A DNA stretch of 64,000 nt from Rheinheimera lutimaris (GCF_013283795.1 NZ_JABSOD010000001.1:4009-68008), one strand, 5' to 3'. Shown: positions 37,846-47,128, numbered from the stretch's first letter. Notes: generated from the letters alone by a model not told the origin. Made by a program: numbers and translations.

Positions 37846-39183
37846 TTAGCCTTCCTTCTGAATGGTCGTCAGGCAGTTACGCAAAATGGTGCCGTAGTCG
37901 TATTTGCCGGGACAAACAAAGGTACACAGCGCCAGATCTTCTTCATCCAATTCCAGACACCCTAAAGACACAGCACCGTCTGTATCGCCGGACACTATGT
38001 CACGCAGCAGTAGCGTAGGCAGAATATCCAACGGCATTACGCGCTCGTAATTGCCGATAGGTACCATGGCACGGGCAGAGCCGTTGGTGGTAGTGGTCAT
38101 GTTGAACAGACGTTTCGGGTTCAGATGTGATAAATAAGCCCGGGTTACCGAAAACTTGGTACTGCCGGGGGCAATCCAACCTAAAAACTCTTTGTCATAG
38201 CCTTCAGCCAGCACAGACACCTGAGTATGGAAACGGCCGATGTAACCATGCACGCCGTGCGCAGTAGAACCGGACAATACCGAACCTGAAATAGTACGGT
38301 TTTTACCTTCAGTCAGTTCACCCGCCGTTAATTCAGCAGTTGACGCACCCAGTACAGTTTTTACCAAACGTGGCGTTTTCACTGCCGGGCCGCCCAGCGC
38401 AACTACGCGCTCGCTGTGCAACTCACCGGTGGTGAACAACTTACCAATGGCTATAACATCCTGATAACCGATATGCCATACCACTTTTTTCGCGCTGACG
38501 GGGTCAAGCAGATGAATATGGGTCCCCACCAGGCCTGCAGGATGCGGGCCATCAAACTCGGCCACTTCTGCTTTGCCGATAGCCGGTACCGAAACACCGG
38601 CTTTTTTACTCAGGTACAGTTTACCTTCAGTCAACGTCGCTAATACTGTTAGCCCCTGAGTAAAGGCATCACTATCTGCAGCTATTACTACCGCAGGGTC
38701 TGCCGCTAATGGATTGGTATCCATGGCGTTGACAAAAATAGCGCGTGGTGTGCTGTCGATAGCAGGCGTTTGGCTATACGGCCGGGTGCGCAGGGCAACC
38801 CATAAACCGGAATCTACCAAATTCTGCGTTACCTGCTCGCGGCTTAACCCCGCAAGCTGGTCAGCAGCATATTTACCAAACTGCACCGCATCGTTTCCTG
38901 CTGCTTCAATTACAACAGATTGCAATACGCGCTTGGCGCCACGGTTAATTTCTTTGACGGTTCCGGCCACTGGTGCAGTAAATTTCACGCCCGGCGTTTT
39001 CTTATCTTCGAAAAGTACCTGACCTTTTTTTACCGTATCGCCAACTTCAACGGACATAGTCGGACGCATGCCAATAAACTCTTCGCCTAATACAGCGACA
39101 GTGTTAATGGTATTGCCCGCACTGATCTCTTGTTTAGGACTGCCCGCGAGGGGAATGTCCAAGCCTTTTTTGAGTTTTATCAT
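37846..39183 (-). CDS. nqrA: Na+-NQR subunit A
   Basis: NqrA is the peripheral cytoplasmic subunit of the NADH:ubiquinone sodium pump. From ATG 39183 the protein has 445 residues and begins [16 protein letters not shown], matching the Vibrio start MITIKKGLDLPIAGTP. GTG 39195 would add four residues. [11 protein letters not shown] and the C-terminal [12 protein letters not shown] are conserved. It is the first gene of nqrABCDEF-apbE-nqrM. Confidence 0.98.
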   Translation of the reverse strand: MIKLKKGLDIPLAGSPKQEISAGNTINTVAVLGEEFIGMRPTMSVEVGDTVKKGQVLFEDKKTPGVKFTAPVAGTVKEINRGAKRVLQSVVIEAAGNDAVQFGKYAADQLAGLSREQVTQNLVDSGLWVALRTRPYSQTPAIDSTPRAIFVNAMDTNPLAADPAVVIAADSDAFTQGLTVLATLTEGKLYLSKKAGVSVPAIGKAEVAEFDGPHPAGLVGTHIHLLDPVSAKKVVWHIGYQDVIAIGKLFTTGELHSERVVALGGPAVKTPRLVKTVLGASTAELTAGELTEGKNRTISGSVLSGSTAHGVHGYIGRFHTQVSVLAEGYDKEFLGWIAPGSTKFSVTRAYLSHLNPKRLFNMTTTTNGSARAMVPIGNYERVMPLDILPTLLLRDIVSGDTDGAVSLGCLELDEEDLALCTFVCPGKYDYGTILRNCLTTIQKEG

Positions 39184-39480
39184 ACGTACTTGCACTACTA
39201 TTTTGGGAAGAAACAGGGCCTGGTTTTCAGCTGCAGGATGAGCAGCGCATCAGGCGGTTATTTTCAGCACAATTACTGCTTATTTTTTTCACCGGATACC
39301 CATATTAAAGTCGCGGATTCTAACATTAATGCAGCCGCCTATCTATGCTATTAGATAAATTTTCCGGCAAACCAGCCGACGAAAACCACGCTTTGGCGTA
39401 TGCGTTAACTAAGCGACACCTTTGGCATATTGCTGCAAATTTTAGTCAACTTTAGTCAATTTGCGAATGCAGCTTAAGCA
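39184..39480. promoter_or_regulatory. Gene-free region carrying the nqr operon promoter
   Basis: No gene is visible in the stretch between nqrA and the fabV terminator. On the minus strand TAGAAT (39322-39317) with TAGATA (39345-39340) 17 bp upstream forms the best sigma70-like promoter, leaving a leader of roughly 125 bases before nqrA. A tandem decamer TTTAGTCAAC/TTTAGTCAAT lies at 39441-39460 and could bind a regulator. Both calls are weak without experiment. Confidence 0.35.
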
Positions 39481-39481
39481 A

Positions 39482-39503
39482 AAGCCGCCAAATGGCGGCT
39501 TTA
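39482..39503 (-). terminator. fabV terminator
   Basis: AAAGCCGCC-AAAT-GGCGGCTTT is a 9-bp hairpin just past the fabV stop, with a short T-rich tail on the minus strand. Confidence 0.75.
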
Positions 39504-39521
39504 AAGGCTGTTTTGCTATTT

Positions 39522-40715
39522 TTATGGTGCAATATTAGCTAAAGGCACCAGCGGCGATACATCTGCATCGTAATCTACATGTGTATAACCAAAACCAAAC
39601 AGGCGTAAAAACTCGTTATGGTAACCCTTATAGTCTGTCAACGTATCGATAGTCTCTGTGGTTACCTGGCCCCACAAATCTTTCACGGCTTGTTGAATAT
39701 GCGGACTCAGCTCTTTTCCATCCATACGCAGACGGCCGGCGTCGTCCATAACAGGCGCATCACTGTACAGCCCCTGACGGAATAAGCCGTTAATCTGCTC
39801 AATACAACCCTCATGGCTGCCTTCTGCTTTCATGACACGGTACAACAACGAAATATACAGCGGCATAATAGGAATGGCTGAACTGGCCTGCGTAACCAGC
39901 GCTTTTAATGACGCGACATAAGCCTTGCCTTTTTTCGACGCCAGTTGCTTGGTAATAGCCGCCGCAGCGCGGTCTAAATCTTCTTTGGCTTTGCCGATAG
40001 TAGCTTTACCGTAAATAGGCCAGGTTAACTCTTTGCCTATATAAGTGTATGCCACTGTCTGGCAATTGTCGGCCAGCACACCGGCAGCGTTTAACTGATC
40101 TAACCAACGCTCCCAATCTTCGCCGCCCATCACTTTTACCGTTTGGTGAATTTCATCGTCGTTGGCCGGTTCAACCGACACTTCTTCAATTTCACGCTTG
40201 CTGGTGTTCAGCGTTCTGGCAGTGTAAGACTGGCCGATAGGTTTTAATACTGAACTGAATATTTCGCCGCTTACCGGGTCTTTGCGCCGTGGCGCCGCCA
40301 GGCTGTACACCACTAAATCAATTTTACCCATTTCACTGCGGATAATATCAATGGCTTGTGCTTTTAGCTCATCGGTAAAGGCATCGCCGTTGATATGCTT
40401 GTTCCACAAGCCTGCCGCATTGGCTGCCTGTTCAAACGCAGCGGTGTTATACCAACCAGCCGATGCGGTTTTACTTTCTGTCGGTTCTTTTTCAAAGAAA
40501 ATACCCAGGGTGTTGGCACCCGAGCCAAACGCCGCAGTAATGCGTGACGCCAGGCCGTAACCGGTAGATGCACCAATTACTAATACATTTTTCGGCCCGT
40601 TTGCGACAGGGCCTGCTTGTTTTACATAAGCAATTTGTTCTTTTACATGCTCGGCACAGCCGACAGGGTGAGCGTTAGTACAGATAAAACCACGAATTTT
40701 CGGTTGAATAACCAT
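39522..40715 (-). CDS. fabV: Enoyl-[acyl-carrier-protein] reductase FabV
   Basis: FabV carries out the last, NADH-dependent reduction of each fatty-acid elongation round and is intrinsically less sensitive to triclosan than FabI. The 397-residue protein starts [17 protein letters not shown], has the nucleotide-binding [15 protein letters not shown] (residues 45-59) and the long-spaced catalytic pair Y235-x8-K244. AGGAGCTGTC precedes ATG 40715. A terminator follows. The gene stands alone. Confidence 0.97.
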   Translation of the reverse strand: MVIQPKIRGFICTNAHPVGCAEHVKEQIAYVKQAGPVANGPKNVLVIGASTGYGLASRITAAFGSGANTLGIFFEKEPTESKTASAGWYNTAAFEQAANAAGLWNKHINGDAFTDELKAQAIDIIRSEMGKIDLVVYSLAAPRRKDPVSGEIFSSVLKPIGQSYTARTLNTSKREIEEVSVEPANDDEIHQTVKVMGGEDWERWLDQLNAAGVLADNCQTVAYTYIGKELTWPIYGKATIGKAKEDLDRAAAAITKQLASKKGKAYVASLKALVTQASSAIPIMPLYISLLYRVMKAEGSHEGCIEQINGLFRQGLYSDAPVMDDAGRLRMDGKELSPHIQQAVKDLWGQVTTETIDTLTDYKGYHNEFLRLFGFGYTHVDYDADVSPLVPLANIAP

Positions 40716-40821
40716 GACAGCTCCTGCTGTTGTCTCGACAAAATTGACGCTAGTGTAAAACTTTACCGCAGAAAACAGGTCTGATCAGCCGTTTTTGTTT
40801 ATTTAACAGCGACAAACAGAA

Positions 40822-40846
40822 AAAAAGCGTCATACAGACGCTTTTT
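40822..40846 (-). terminator. bolA terminator
   Basis: AAAAAGCGTC-ATACA-GACGCTTTTT forms a 10-bp stem overlapping the last codons and stop of bolA, with a T-run on the minus strand after it. Confidence 0.85.
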
Positions 40847-41162
40847 CAGTTTTACTGCCGCCATAGCAGCGTGGCGATGCCGGCGGTTTTTCTGCGTAAT
40901 ACTCGTACCACTCTGACGGTGTATAAGTATGCAAGGCCAGGGCATGAATTTTTTCTGCCAGTTCCTCTGCCACTACAGCATTAACTGCGCGGTGTCGTTG
41001 CAACAAGCGCATGCCGTCAAACTGCGGTGTCACGATAACGACTTTAAAGTGCGACTCAGAGCCTTGCGGCACATTGTGCAGGTGGCTTTCGTTTACCACA
41101 TCAAGGAACACAGGATCAAATGCACTAAGTAACTTCTGTTCAATAGCGGTATGAATCAACAT
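40830..41162 (-). CDS. bolA: BolA-family protein
   Basis: BolA proteins pair with monothiol glutaredoxins in iron-sulfur cluster handling; E. coli BolA also affects morphology and stress response. The 110-residue protein has the BolA fold signature, with a conserved HFKVVIVTPQFDG stretch and RHRAVNAVVAEEL. A 20-residue tail with one cysteine (PRCYGGSKTEK) extends past the fold. Its neighbours yajG and ampG further right recall the E. coli bolA-yajG-ampG cluster, supporting true BolA over IbaG. Confidence 0.92.
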   Translation of the reverse strand: MLIHTAIEQKLLSAFDPVFLDVVNESHLHNVPQGSESHFKVVIVTPQFDGMRLLQRHRAVNAVVAEELAEKIHALALHTYTPSEWYEYYAEKPPASPRCYGGSKTEKASV

Positions 41163-41288
41163 AGCCTTTATCCTTATTTATTCCTTTAGTTAACTCTAGT
41201 TGCCGCCGTTAAAGTTGCCAGCTGCTTTTTGTGTCAAGAAAAATAACACCGGCTAACGGGCTGGGCGGCTTACAAAAAATAATTTTGT

Positions 41289-41921
41289 CTAACCGCTGCT
41301 CTTAATATAACGAAACGTCAAATTTATCCGGCTGTCTGTCACCTTGCTTTGTTTGGGTAAACGATGCAACCAGTGCTGCTGACATTCTCCCGCCATCAGC
41401 AGCAAGCTACCGGGAGTTAAATCCAGCGCCAGTTGCCACGGCTGCTGACGGTGTTTCAGCTCAAACCGCCGGGTAGCGCCGATACTCAGTGATGCTATGT
41501 AAGGGTTGTCGCCAAGTTCAGGTTCGTTGTCTGCATGCCAGCCCATGTGTTGCCCGCCATCCCGGTACCAGTTAAGCAAAACACAGTTAAACGGTAATTG
41601 TAAAAAAGCGCTGATTTGCTGCGCCAGCTGTTGTACTTGTGTGTGCCAGGGCTGCGGCGAAAAGGTAGTACCGGAATAACGATAGCTGCAGTGGCTGTCG
41701 CCCATCCATACCTGATAGCGCGGAATTTTAACCGCTTTACCGAACATCACAATACTGTCTTGTGACCATTGCAGTTGTTGCAGCAACTGCTGCTGTAAGG
41801 TGCTGCTTTGTTGCAGCTCCAGCCAATTTGGCCACAATGTTAAGCTGGCATCCGGCAGGCTAAAGTGCTGCGCACCGCTTTGCCGGTTGTCGCTATGCGA
41901 CTGTCGTGTCAAAATGCTCAC
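41289..41921 (-). CDS. alkB: AlkB-family 2-oxoglutarate/Fe(II) dioxygenase
   Basis: AlkB-type enzymes remove methyl groups from N1-methyladenine and N3-methylcytosine by oxidative demethylation. The 210-residue protein has the iron ligands H129 and D131 (GWHADNE) and H186 (HWLHRL). The 2-oxoglutarate-binding arginines R198 and R204 are in SRINLTFR. The compact form resembles ALKBH2-like bacterial proteins more than E. coli AlkB. The start is GTG 41921 with GGAATAAG upstream. It diverges from rlmG with only 23 bp between start codons. Confidence 0.9.
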   Translation of the reverse strand: MSILTRQSHSDNRQSGAQHFSLPDASLTLWPNWLELQQSSTLQQQLLQQLQWSQDSIVMFGKAVKIPRYQVWMGDSHCSYRYSGTTFSPQPWHTQVQQLAQQISAFLQLPFNCVLLNWYRDGGQHMGWHADNEPELGDNPYIASLSIGATRRFELKHRQQPWQLALDLTPGSLLLMAGECQQHWLHRLPKQSKVTDSRINLTFRYIKSSG

Positions 41922-41944
41922 CTTATTCCACTACCCGTGCCATT

Positions 41945-43108
41945 ATGAATACCACTTTTACCTTTGCCAATGGCAGCTTACAGTTATCCCGCTGGCCGCT
42001 TCATCAACCCAACAACAGTTTACAAGCTTGGGATGCCGCTGACGAATTGCTTATCCATCATACGCTGGAAAGCGCTACACAGTTTAGCCGGCAACATAAG
42101 CGTGAGCCTGCGTTGCTGCTTATTAATGACAGTTTTGGCGCGCTGTCTTGCGCATTGGCACAATATACTCAGGTGCAGGTTAACGATTCGTTGTTAGCAC
42201 AACAAGGCACGGTGTATAACCGTCAGCAAAATGGTCTGGCGGTAACGACATTACAACAGCAATCCAGCCTGAGCCCCTACCCGCAGGCGCCGGACATTGT
42301 ACTGCTGAAATTGCCGAACAATCACAGTTATCTGCACTATATTTTGCAGCAACTGTCCGGGGTACTTACCCCGGACAGCATTATTTTGGCCAGCGCTAAA
42401 GCCAAAGACATTAACCGTAATGTGTTGGCGATGTTTGAGCACACATTAGGCCCGACCAGTGCCTCACTGGCAGTGAAAAAATGCCGCCTGATAAGTTGCC
42501 GGTATAATGCGGCACTACAGCAACCGGCAACGATCAATTTTCCGCTGCGCTGGCCGCTTGAACACAGCATCTACAACGTAGTAAACCATGCCAATGTGTT
42601 TTCACGAGAAAAACTGGACCAGGGCGCGCGTTTTTTCCTGCAACATTTACCGGCAGTGGCTGAAGGCCAAACAGTGATTGATCTGGGCTGCGGTAATGGC
42701 GTACTGGGATTAGCCTTACTCAGCCGGCACGACGCTATAAATATGCTGTTTTGTGATGAGTCTTATATGGCAGTTGAATCTGCCAGACAAACCATCAGCG
42801 AAAACCTGCCGGACAAAACGGCGCTATGTCGCTTTACGGTTGATGATTGCCTGAGCCAACAGCCGGACAAAAGTGCTGACTATGTGCTGTGCAACCCGCC
42901 GTTTCATCAGCAGCAAGCGGTAACCGGCCATATCGCCGGCCAGATGTTCAGTGACGCTAAACGGGTATTAAAACAAGGCGGTCATCTGCGTATTGTCGCT
43001 AACCATCATCTGGGTTATGCAGACACCTTACAACGCCTGTTTGGTAACTGCCGCCAACTGGCTGCCGATCCCAAATTTGTGATTTTAGAAGCTATAAAAA
43101 GGAGTTAA
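41945..43108 (+). CDS. rlmG: 23S rRNA (guanine(1835)-N2)-methyltransferase RlmG
   Basis: RlmG methylates G1835 of 23S rRNA with S-adenosylmethionine. The N-terminal domain shows LQAWDAADELL and LLINDSFGALSCALA, both close to E. coli RlmG and different from RsmC. The C-terminal domain has SAM motif DLGCGNGVLGLALL and the N2-guanine motif NPPFHQ. ATG 41945 gives 387 residues (378 in E. coli). It is followed by yajG after 2 bp. Confidence 0.94.
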   Translation: MNTTFTFANGSLQLSRWPLHQPNNSLQAWDAADELLIHHTLESATQFSRQHKREPALLLINDSFGALSCALAQYTQVQVNDSLLAQQGTVYNRQQNGLAVTTLQQQSSLSPYPQAPDIVLLKLPNNHSYLHYILQQLSGVLTPDSIILASAKAKDINRNVLAMFEHTLGPTSASLAVKKCRLISCRYNAALQQPATINFPLRWPLEHSIYNVVNHANVFSREKLDQGARFFLQHLPAVAEGQTVIDLGCGNGVLGLALLSRHDAINMLFCDESYMAVESARQTISENLPDKTALCRFTVDDCLSQQPDKSADYVLCNPPFHQQQAVTGHIAGQMFSDAKRVLKQGGHLRIVANHHLGYADTLQRLFGNCRQLAADPKFVILEAIKRS

Positions 43109-43110
43109 TC

Positions 43111-43665
43111 ATGCGCTACTTAGTTATGTTGGCATTGCTCGCCATTGCAGGGTGCAGCAGTACAAGGCCGGGATTTATTCTGGCGCCGCAGGTATTTGCA
43201 CCACAAAGTAACCAATTGCAGCAAACCAGGTTTGCCTTCGCTGTCGTCGATGAGCGTGGCCTGCCTTACACGCTGCGAATTCAAAGTGGCGATAAAGTTG
43301 AACAAATTGCCACCAGTAACAATCTGACCGGCCAGTTGCAACAAAGCCTGGTTCAGGCGTTACAGGAACAAGGCGCGATACAGGATGCCGGCAGCGACGT
43401 GCAACTGACAGTCAAAATTGCTCAGCTACAAGCGCTGGTTGATCAGCGCACGCTGGAGCATTCAGTCACCAATCAGGTGGCGTTAACCGTACAGGTACAA
43501 CACCCGCAAGGCAGTTTCAGCAAAACTTATTCCGGCGACAGTAGTTTTACTGCACCCTTCAAAATGGATATTGCTGCGGTAGAACGCGAGTTAAGAGTAC
43601 TAACTGAGCAAGTCATCACACAAATGCTGCAGGACAGCAGCTGGCAGCAAGCGTTGAGGAGGTAA
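43111..43665 (+). CDS. yajG: YajG-family lipoprotein
   Basis: The 184-residue precursor has a short signal peptide and lipobox (LLAIAGCSS), so C15 is the likely lipid-anchored residue. The body fits the YajG family: conserved hydrophobic core, then a C-terminal helix ending in TEQVITQMLQDSSWQQAL. E. coli yajG lies beside bolA and ampG, and here the three are also near each other. Function is unknown; an outer-membrane location is inferred. A GGAG site lies inside the end of rlmG. Confidence 0.85.
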   Translation: MRYLVMLALLAIAGCSSTRPGFILAPQVFAPQSNQLQQTRFAFAVVDERGLPYTLRIQSGDKVEQIATSNNLTGQLQQSLVQALQEQGAIQDAGSDVQLTVKIAQLQALVDQRTLEHSVTNQVALTVQVQHPQGSFSKTYSGDSSFTAPFKMDIAAVERELRVLTEQVITQMLQDSSWQQALRR

Positions 43666-43666
43666 C

Positions 43667-44251
43667 ATGCGTTATGGTTTATCGGCATTAATACTGCTAC
43701 TGGCAAGTACATGGGTGCAAGCCGGGCAGTTTTTGCAAGCCAACAATCTGTTTCCTAAAGTACGTATTATTACCTCGCATGGCGATATTGATGTTGAACT
43801 CGACCGCAGCAGAGCCCCGCTTACGGTAAATAACTTTCTCAGCTATGTTAAACACAAGCGCTATAACAATACCGTGTTTCACCGTTTGGAGCCGGAGTTT
43901 GTGTTGCAGGGCGGTGGCTACGATGCCAGCTATAAACCGATAGAAGAATTAAAGCCGGTGTTTAACGAGTCCGGTAACGGCTTAAAAAATCAATTTGGTA
44001 CTATCGCTATGGCACGCCTGGCTGAACCACACAGCGCCACCAGCCAGTTTTATTTTAATTTACAGGACAACCCCAGCCTGGACCCGGGCCGGCGTTGGGG
44101 CTATACGGTGTTTGGCCGTATTAGCGCCGGCGAAGATGTTATTGAAAAAATTCGCGCAATTCAAACAGATACTTCCGCTGAACTGGGTTGGCCCAATGTG
44201 CCGGTAGAGCCAGTGCTGATAAAAACCGTGCTACTGCTGCCAGAGCAGTAA
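43667..44251 (+). CDS. Periplasmic cyclophilin-type peptidyl-prolyl isomerase
   Basis: The 194-residue precursor has a signal peptide (about 1-19, ending WVQAG) and one cyclophilin domain. The domain shows SHGDIDVELDRSRAPLTVNNF, VFHRLEPEFVLQGGGYD, the FGTIAMAR stretch and QFYFNLQDNPSLD. It should catalyse cis-trans proline isomerisation in the periplasm, like E. coli PpiA. It starts one base after the yajG stop, with GAGGAGG as ribosome-binding site. Confidence 0.93.
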   Translation: MRYGLSALILLLASTWVQAGQFLQANNLFPKVRIITSHGDIDVELDRSRAPLTVNNFLSYVKHKRYNNTVFHRLEPEFVLQGGGYDASYKPIEELKPVFNESGNGLKNQFGTIAMARLAEPHSATSQFYFNLQDNPSLDPGRRWGYTVFGRISAGEDVIEKIRAIQTDTSAELGWPNVPVEPVLIKTVLLLPEQ

Positions 44252-44306
44252 AACCGGCTATACTTGGCTTAACAGTGTTAACCCGAAGGTGCTGTTAAGT
44301 CAGGTT

Positions 44307-44627
44307 ATGGCAGATAAATTTATCGAGCAAAAATCGCAGCAGCTGGTTTTTTATATTTCACGCTATTTTCGTGGTCGCTTGCCGCACAGTGAGTTGCACC
44401 TGTTTGTCTGGGACACGCTTGAGGAGTGGGCACAACTTAACAGCGGGCTACAATTGCCCTACAGCACCCGTGAACGGGTGTTCTGGCATTTACTTCATCA
44501 ACTGGAATATTGGCCTGACAGCATATTGCGTGAAGACAGGCAGTTGCGCAGAAGCATTCAGGATTGTATCTGCTACCTTAAAGGCCATGGCATTGCGCCG
44601 CCAAACTGTGTTGGTGTACGACCATAA
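44307..44627 (+). CDS. Conserved hypothetical protein
   Basis: A 106-residue frame (MADKFIEQKSQQLVFYISRYF) with no recognised domain. It is rich in aromatic and acidic residues in the middle (FVWDTLEEWAQLN) and has two cysteines near the C-terminus. I chose ATG 44307; a GTG at 44289 is also in frame. It lies between the cyclophilin gene and the AmpG-like transporter on the same strand, so it may belong to that transcript. No signal peptide or membrane helix is seen. Confidence 0.65.
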   Translation: MADKFIEQKSQQLVFYISRYFRGRLPHSELHLFVWDTLEEWAQLNSGLQLPYSTRERVFWHLLHQLEYWPDSILREDRQLRRSIQDCICYLKGHGIAPPNCVGVRP

Positions 44628-44667
44628 ATACTTGACCCCAACCCACTGACAGGTAAGCTACTACTAC

Positions 44668-46026
44668 TTGCCGCTGTTTTCAGGTGTTGTTTTGCCCCAT
44701 TACTTTACCTGGCTGAAAAGCCTGAATATATATTGCCAACGCCGGGTGCTGGCTATTTTCGTGCTTGGCTTTTCCAGCGGTTTGCCGTTGATGTTGGTAT
44801 TTGGCGTACTGTCATTTTGGCTGCGCGAGGCCGGCGTATCACGCGCTGACATTGGTTATTTTAGCTGGGTCGCGTTGGCGTATGCTGTTAAGTGGTTATG
44901 GTCTCCGCTGGCAGATCATTTGCAAATTCCATATTTACATCACAAGCTGGGCAGGCGCCGCAGCTGGCTGCTGATTTCTCAGCTTAGCGTAATAGTTGCA
45001 ATTTGTTGCATGGCATTAACCGATCCTCAGCAGGATTTAGCCACGATGGCCGCTTTTGCTGTCGTGCTGGCTTTTGCGTCAGCGACACAAGATATTAATG
45101 TTGACGCCTTTCGCATTGAAAGCGCGCCTGAAAAGCTGCAGGCAGCGCTGGCGGCAGCCTATCTTGCCGGCTACAGACTGGCAATGATTATGGCTTCAGC
45201 AGGTACATTGTGGTTGGCCGCTATATTCTCTCAAGGCAGTAATTACGATCTGGACGGTTGGCAGCAGGCATATTTGGTTATGGCACTCTGTATGCTGCCG
45301 GGGATCATCACCACATTATTCAGCAAAGAACCTGTCTGTGGCCTGCAGCAACACCAATATACCGCCGGCTCGTTGTTGCAACGCACTCTTTCCTGGCTGA
45401 AACAAGCAGTGGTTGCGCCCTTTATTGACTTTTTTGGCCGTTATAAATGGCATGCCCTACTGATCCTGGCGTTGATTGCGTGTTACCGCCTGAGCGACGT
45501 TGTAATGGGTGTTATGGCAAATGCGTTTTATGTTGATATGGGTTATAGCAAAGAAGAGGTCGCAAGCGTTTCCAAGATCTATGGTGTTATTATGACGCTG
45601 ATCGGCGCAGCACTTGGCGGAGTGCTGATTAACCAGTTTGGTGTAATTAAAATCCTGTTTTTAGGCGCACTGCTAAGTGCGGTAACTAATCTGCTGTTCT
45701 CTGCATTGAGTCATATCGGCTATGATTTGATGTGGTTAACCTTAGTGATCTCGGCAGACAACTTAAGCGCAGGCATTGCGACCAGTGCTTTTCTTGCTTA
45801 TTTAGCGTCCTTAGTTAATCTGGCCTTTACCGCCACACAGTATGCTATGTTCAGTTCGCTAATGCTGTTATTGCCCAAATTTACCGGTGGCTTTTCCGGT
45901 CAGTGGGTAGAGCAGATGGGATATGGTGCGTTTTTTGTTATGACCGCGCTGATGGGAATACCGGCGTTGCTGCTGATTATGGTGTTAGCAAGACATAAAC
46001 CGATAAAACAAAACGCCGCTGCATAG
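44668..46026 (+). CDS. ampG: AmpG-family major facilitator transporter
   Basis: AmpG imports 1,6-anhydromuropeptides from the periplasm for peptidoglycan recycling. The 452-residue protein has about 12-14 membrane helices and the family N-terminus LGFSSGLPLMLVFG. LWSPLADHLQIPYLHHKLGRRRSW (here split by a longer loop) and SADNLSAGIATSAFLAYL follow. There is no ATG near the start: TTG 44668 opens the frame, but TTG 44692 has AGGTG five bases upstream and may be the true start. Neighbouring yajG and bolA support the AmpG name. Confidence 0.86.
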   Translation: MPLFSGVVLPHYFTWLKSLNIYCQRRVLAIFVLGFSSGLPLMLVFGVLSFWLREAGVSRADIGYFSWVALAYAVKWLWSPLADHLQIPYLHHKLGRRRSWLLISQLSVIVAICCMALTDPQQDLATMAAFAVVLAFASATQDINVDAFRIESAPEKLQAALAAAYLAGYRLAMIMASAGTLWLAAIFSQGSNYDLDGWQQAYLVMALCMLPGIITTLFSKEPVCGLQQHQYTAGSLLQRTLSWLKQAVVAPFIDFFGRYKWHALLILALIACYRLSDVVMGVMANAFYVDMGYSKEEVASVSKIYGVIMTLIGAALGGVLINQFGVIKILFLGALLSAVTNLLFSALSHIGYDLMWLTLVISADNLSAGIATSAFLAYLASLVNLAFTATQYAMFSSLMLLLPKFTGGFSGQWVEQMGYGAFFVMTALMGIPALLLIMVLARHKPIKQNAAA

Positions 46027-46035
46027 CGGCGTTTT
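46010..46035. terminator. Bidirectional terminator after the AmpG-like gene
   Basis: AAAACGCCGCT-GCAT-AGCGGCGTTTT is an 11-bp hairpin overlapping the transporter's stop codon. A and T runs on both sides let it serve the converging XRE gene too. Confidence 0.9.
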
Positions 46036-46043
46036 GTCATGCA

Positions 46044-46286
46044 TCAGGCTGATAAAACCTGTTTTAACCCTTCCGTGGGGTCGACATCCAGCGCCTGGCA
46101 ATAGCGAACGTATTCAATCACGTCCAGCCGGCGCTCCTGGTTTTCAACTTTGCCAATAAACGAATGCGGTGTCCCTAAAATTTCTGACAGACTTCGCATG
46201 GTATGCCCTTTTTCCTGACGTTGACGCTTCAGCCAGACACACAGACGCTTATTTTCATCAGAAATAACGCTTTTTGTACCTTTCAT
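46044..46286 (-). CDS. Small XRE-family transcriptional regulator
   Basis: The 80-residue protein is a single Cro/CI-type helix-turn-helix domain: LKRQRQEKGHTMRSLSEILG then the recognition region TPHSFIGKVENQERRLDVIEYVRYCQAL. There is no partner domain. It converges on the AmpG-like gene and diverges from a small membrane-protein gene. Its targets are unknown; an imperfect hairpin (46429-46466) in the gap could be one. It could also be an antitoxin-like repressor, but no toxin is adjacent. Confidence 0.85.
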   Translation of the reverse strand: MKGTKSVISDENKRLCVWLKRQRQEKGHTMRSLSEILGTPHSFIGKVENQERRLDVIEYVRYCQALDVDPTEGLKQVLSA

Positions 46287-46428
46287 GTTTTTTTCTTCTC
46301 CCAGCGTGTTACGCTTTTATTATGTAAAAATACTTCCTGCAAAAGAATCCAAACCTTATTGCCAGCGCAATAAGCAATAAAAAACGGTTAATTAAACCAC
46401 AGGATGCGACGAGCGTACAGCTACAAGC

Positions 46429-46466
46429 GTTAAAATCTGTAATCAGACTTTACAGTTGATTTTAAC
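46429..46466. other. Imperfect hairpin in the XRE/small-protein gap
   Basis: GTTAAAATC (46429-46437) pairs with GATTTTAAC (46458-46466), and TGTAA (46438-46442) with TTACA (46450-46454), with a 3-base bulge. It lies in the 250-bp gap between the two divergent small genes and may be a regulator site or RNA structure. Nothing else is recognised in that gap. Confidence 0.45.
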
Positions 46467-46536
46467 TGCCAGCCCGGCAATATAATTTACAGGTAATACC
46501 AGTACGGCAGCAGATGCCAAACCGATGAGAGAAAAA

Positions 46537-46710
46537 ATGATTAAATTACTGTTCTTAGCCCCTTTAGTAATGTGTGCAGCCTGGTATTGGTACTTACAAC
46601 AGCATGGCTGGAGCGTGAAACAAGGCCGTAAAGGTTTTGCTTATATTATTGGTTTCAATGCCGCTATTGCGCTGAGTCTATGGGGAATTATGCTGCTGAC
46701 TCAGCGATAA
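46537..46710 (+). CDS. Small membrane protein of unknown function
   Basis: From ATG 46537 (GAGAG upstream) this is a 57-residue protein with two hydrophobic segments, about 2-18 (IKLLFLAPLVMCAAWYW) and 36-54 (YIIGFNAAIALSLWGIM). A basic loop (KQGRKG) separates them. It is probably an inner-membrane hairpin protein. No family is recognised. The distinct ribosome-binding site and helix-loop-helix pattern support it as real. Confidence 0.6.
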   Translation: MIKLLFLAPLVMCAAWYWYLQQHGWSVKQGRKGFAYIIGFNAAIALSLWGIMLLTQR

Positions 46711-46786
46711 GCAGAGCTCAGCAGCCGGATGGGCGCAAACTTACAAGCCTTTCATGTATTTTTTTATTTACAAAAAGCACATGAAT

Positions 46787-47128
46787 TTAAACGGAAAATG
46801 ATGAACCGCAACCACAAGTTGTTGTGGCATTCGGGTTTTGTACGATAAAACGGCTACCCTCAAGGCCTTCAGTGTAATCGACCACACCGCCCATCAGGTA
46901 TTGCAGGCTCATCGGGTCTACTACCATCGACACACCTTGCTTTTCCACCACAAAATCACCGTCATTCACTTTTTCATCGAAGGTAAAGCCATACTGAAAA
47001 CCGGAGCAGCCACCACCGGTAATATAAACCCGCAGTTTCAATTCAGGGTTTTCTTCTTCCGTGACCAGTAACGCCACTTTTTTTGCTGCGGCTTCAGTAA
47101 ATTCAATTGGTGCAGCTGGTTCAGACAT
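46787..47128 (-). CDS. erpA: Iron-sulfur cluster insertion protein ErpA
   Basis: ErpA is an A-type carrier that delivers iron-sulfur clusters to targets such as IspG/IspH. The 113-residue protein has the three cluster cysteines C41, C105 and C107 in [11 protein letters not shown] and CGCGSS. GGAG precedes ATG 47128. It sits beside clcA, as in E. coli, where erpA, clcA and hemL are neighbours. Confidence 0.96.
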   Translation of the reverse strand: MSEPAAPIEFTEAAAKKVALLVTEEENPELKLRVYITGGGCSGFQYGFTFDEKVNDGDFVVEKQGVSMVVDPMSLQYLMGGVVDYTEGLEGSRFIVQNPNATTTCGCGSSFSV

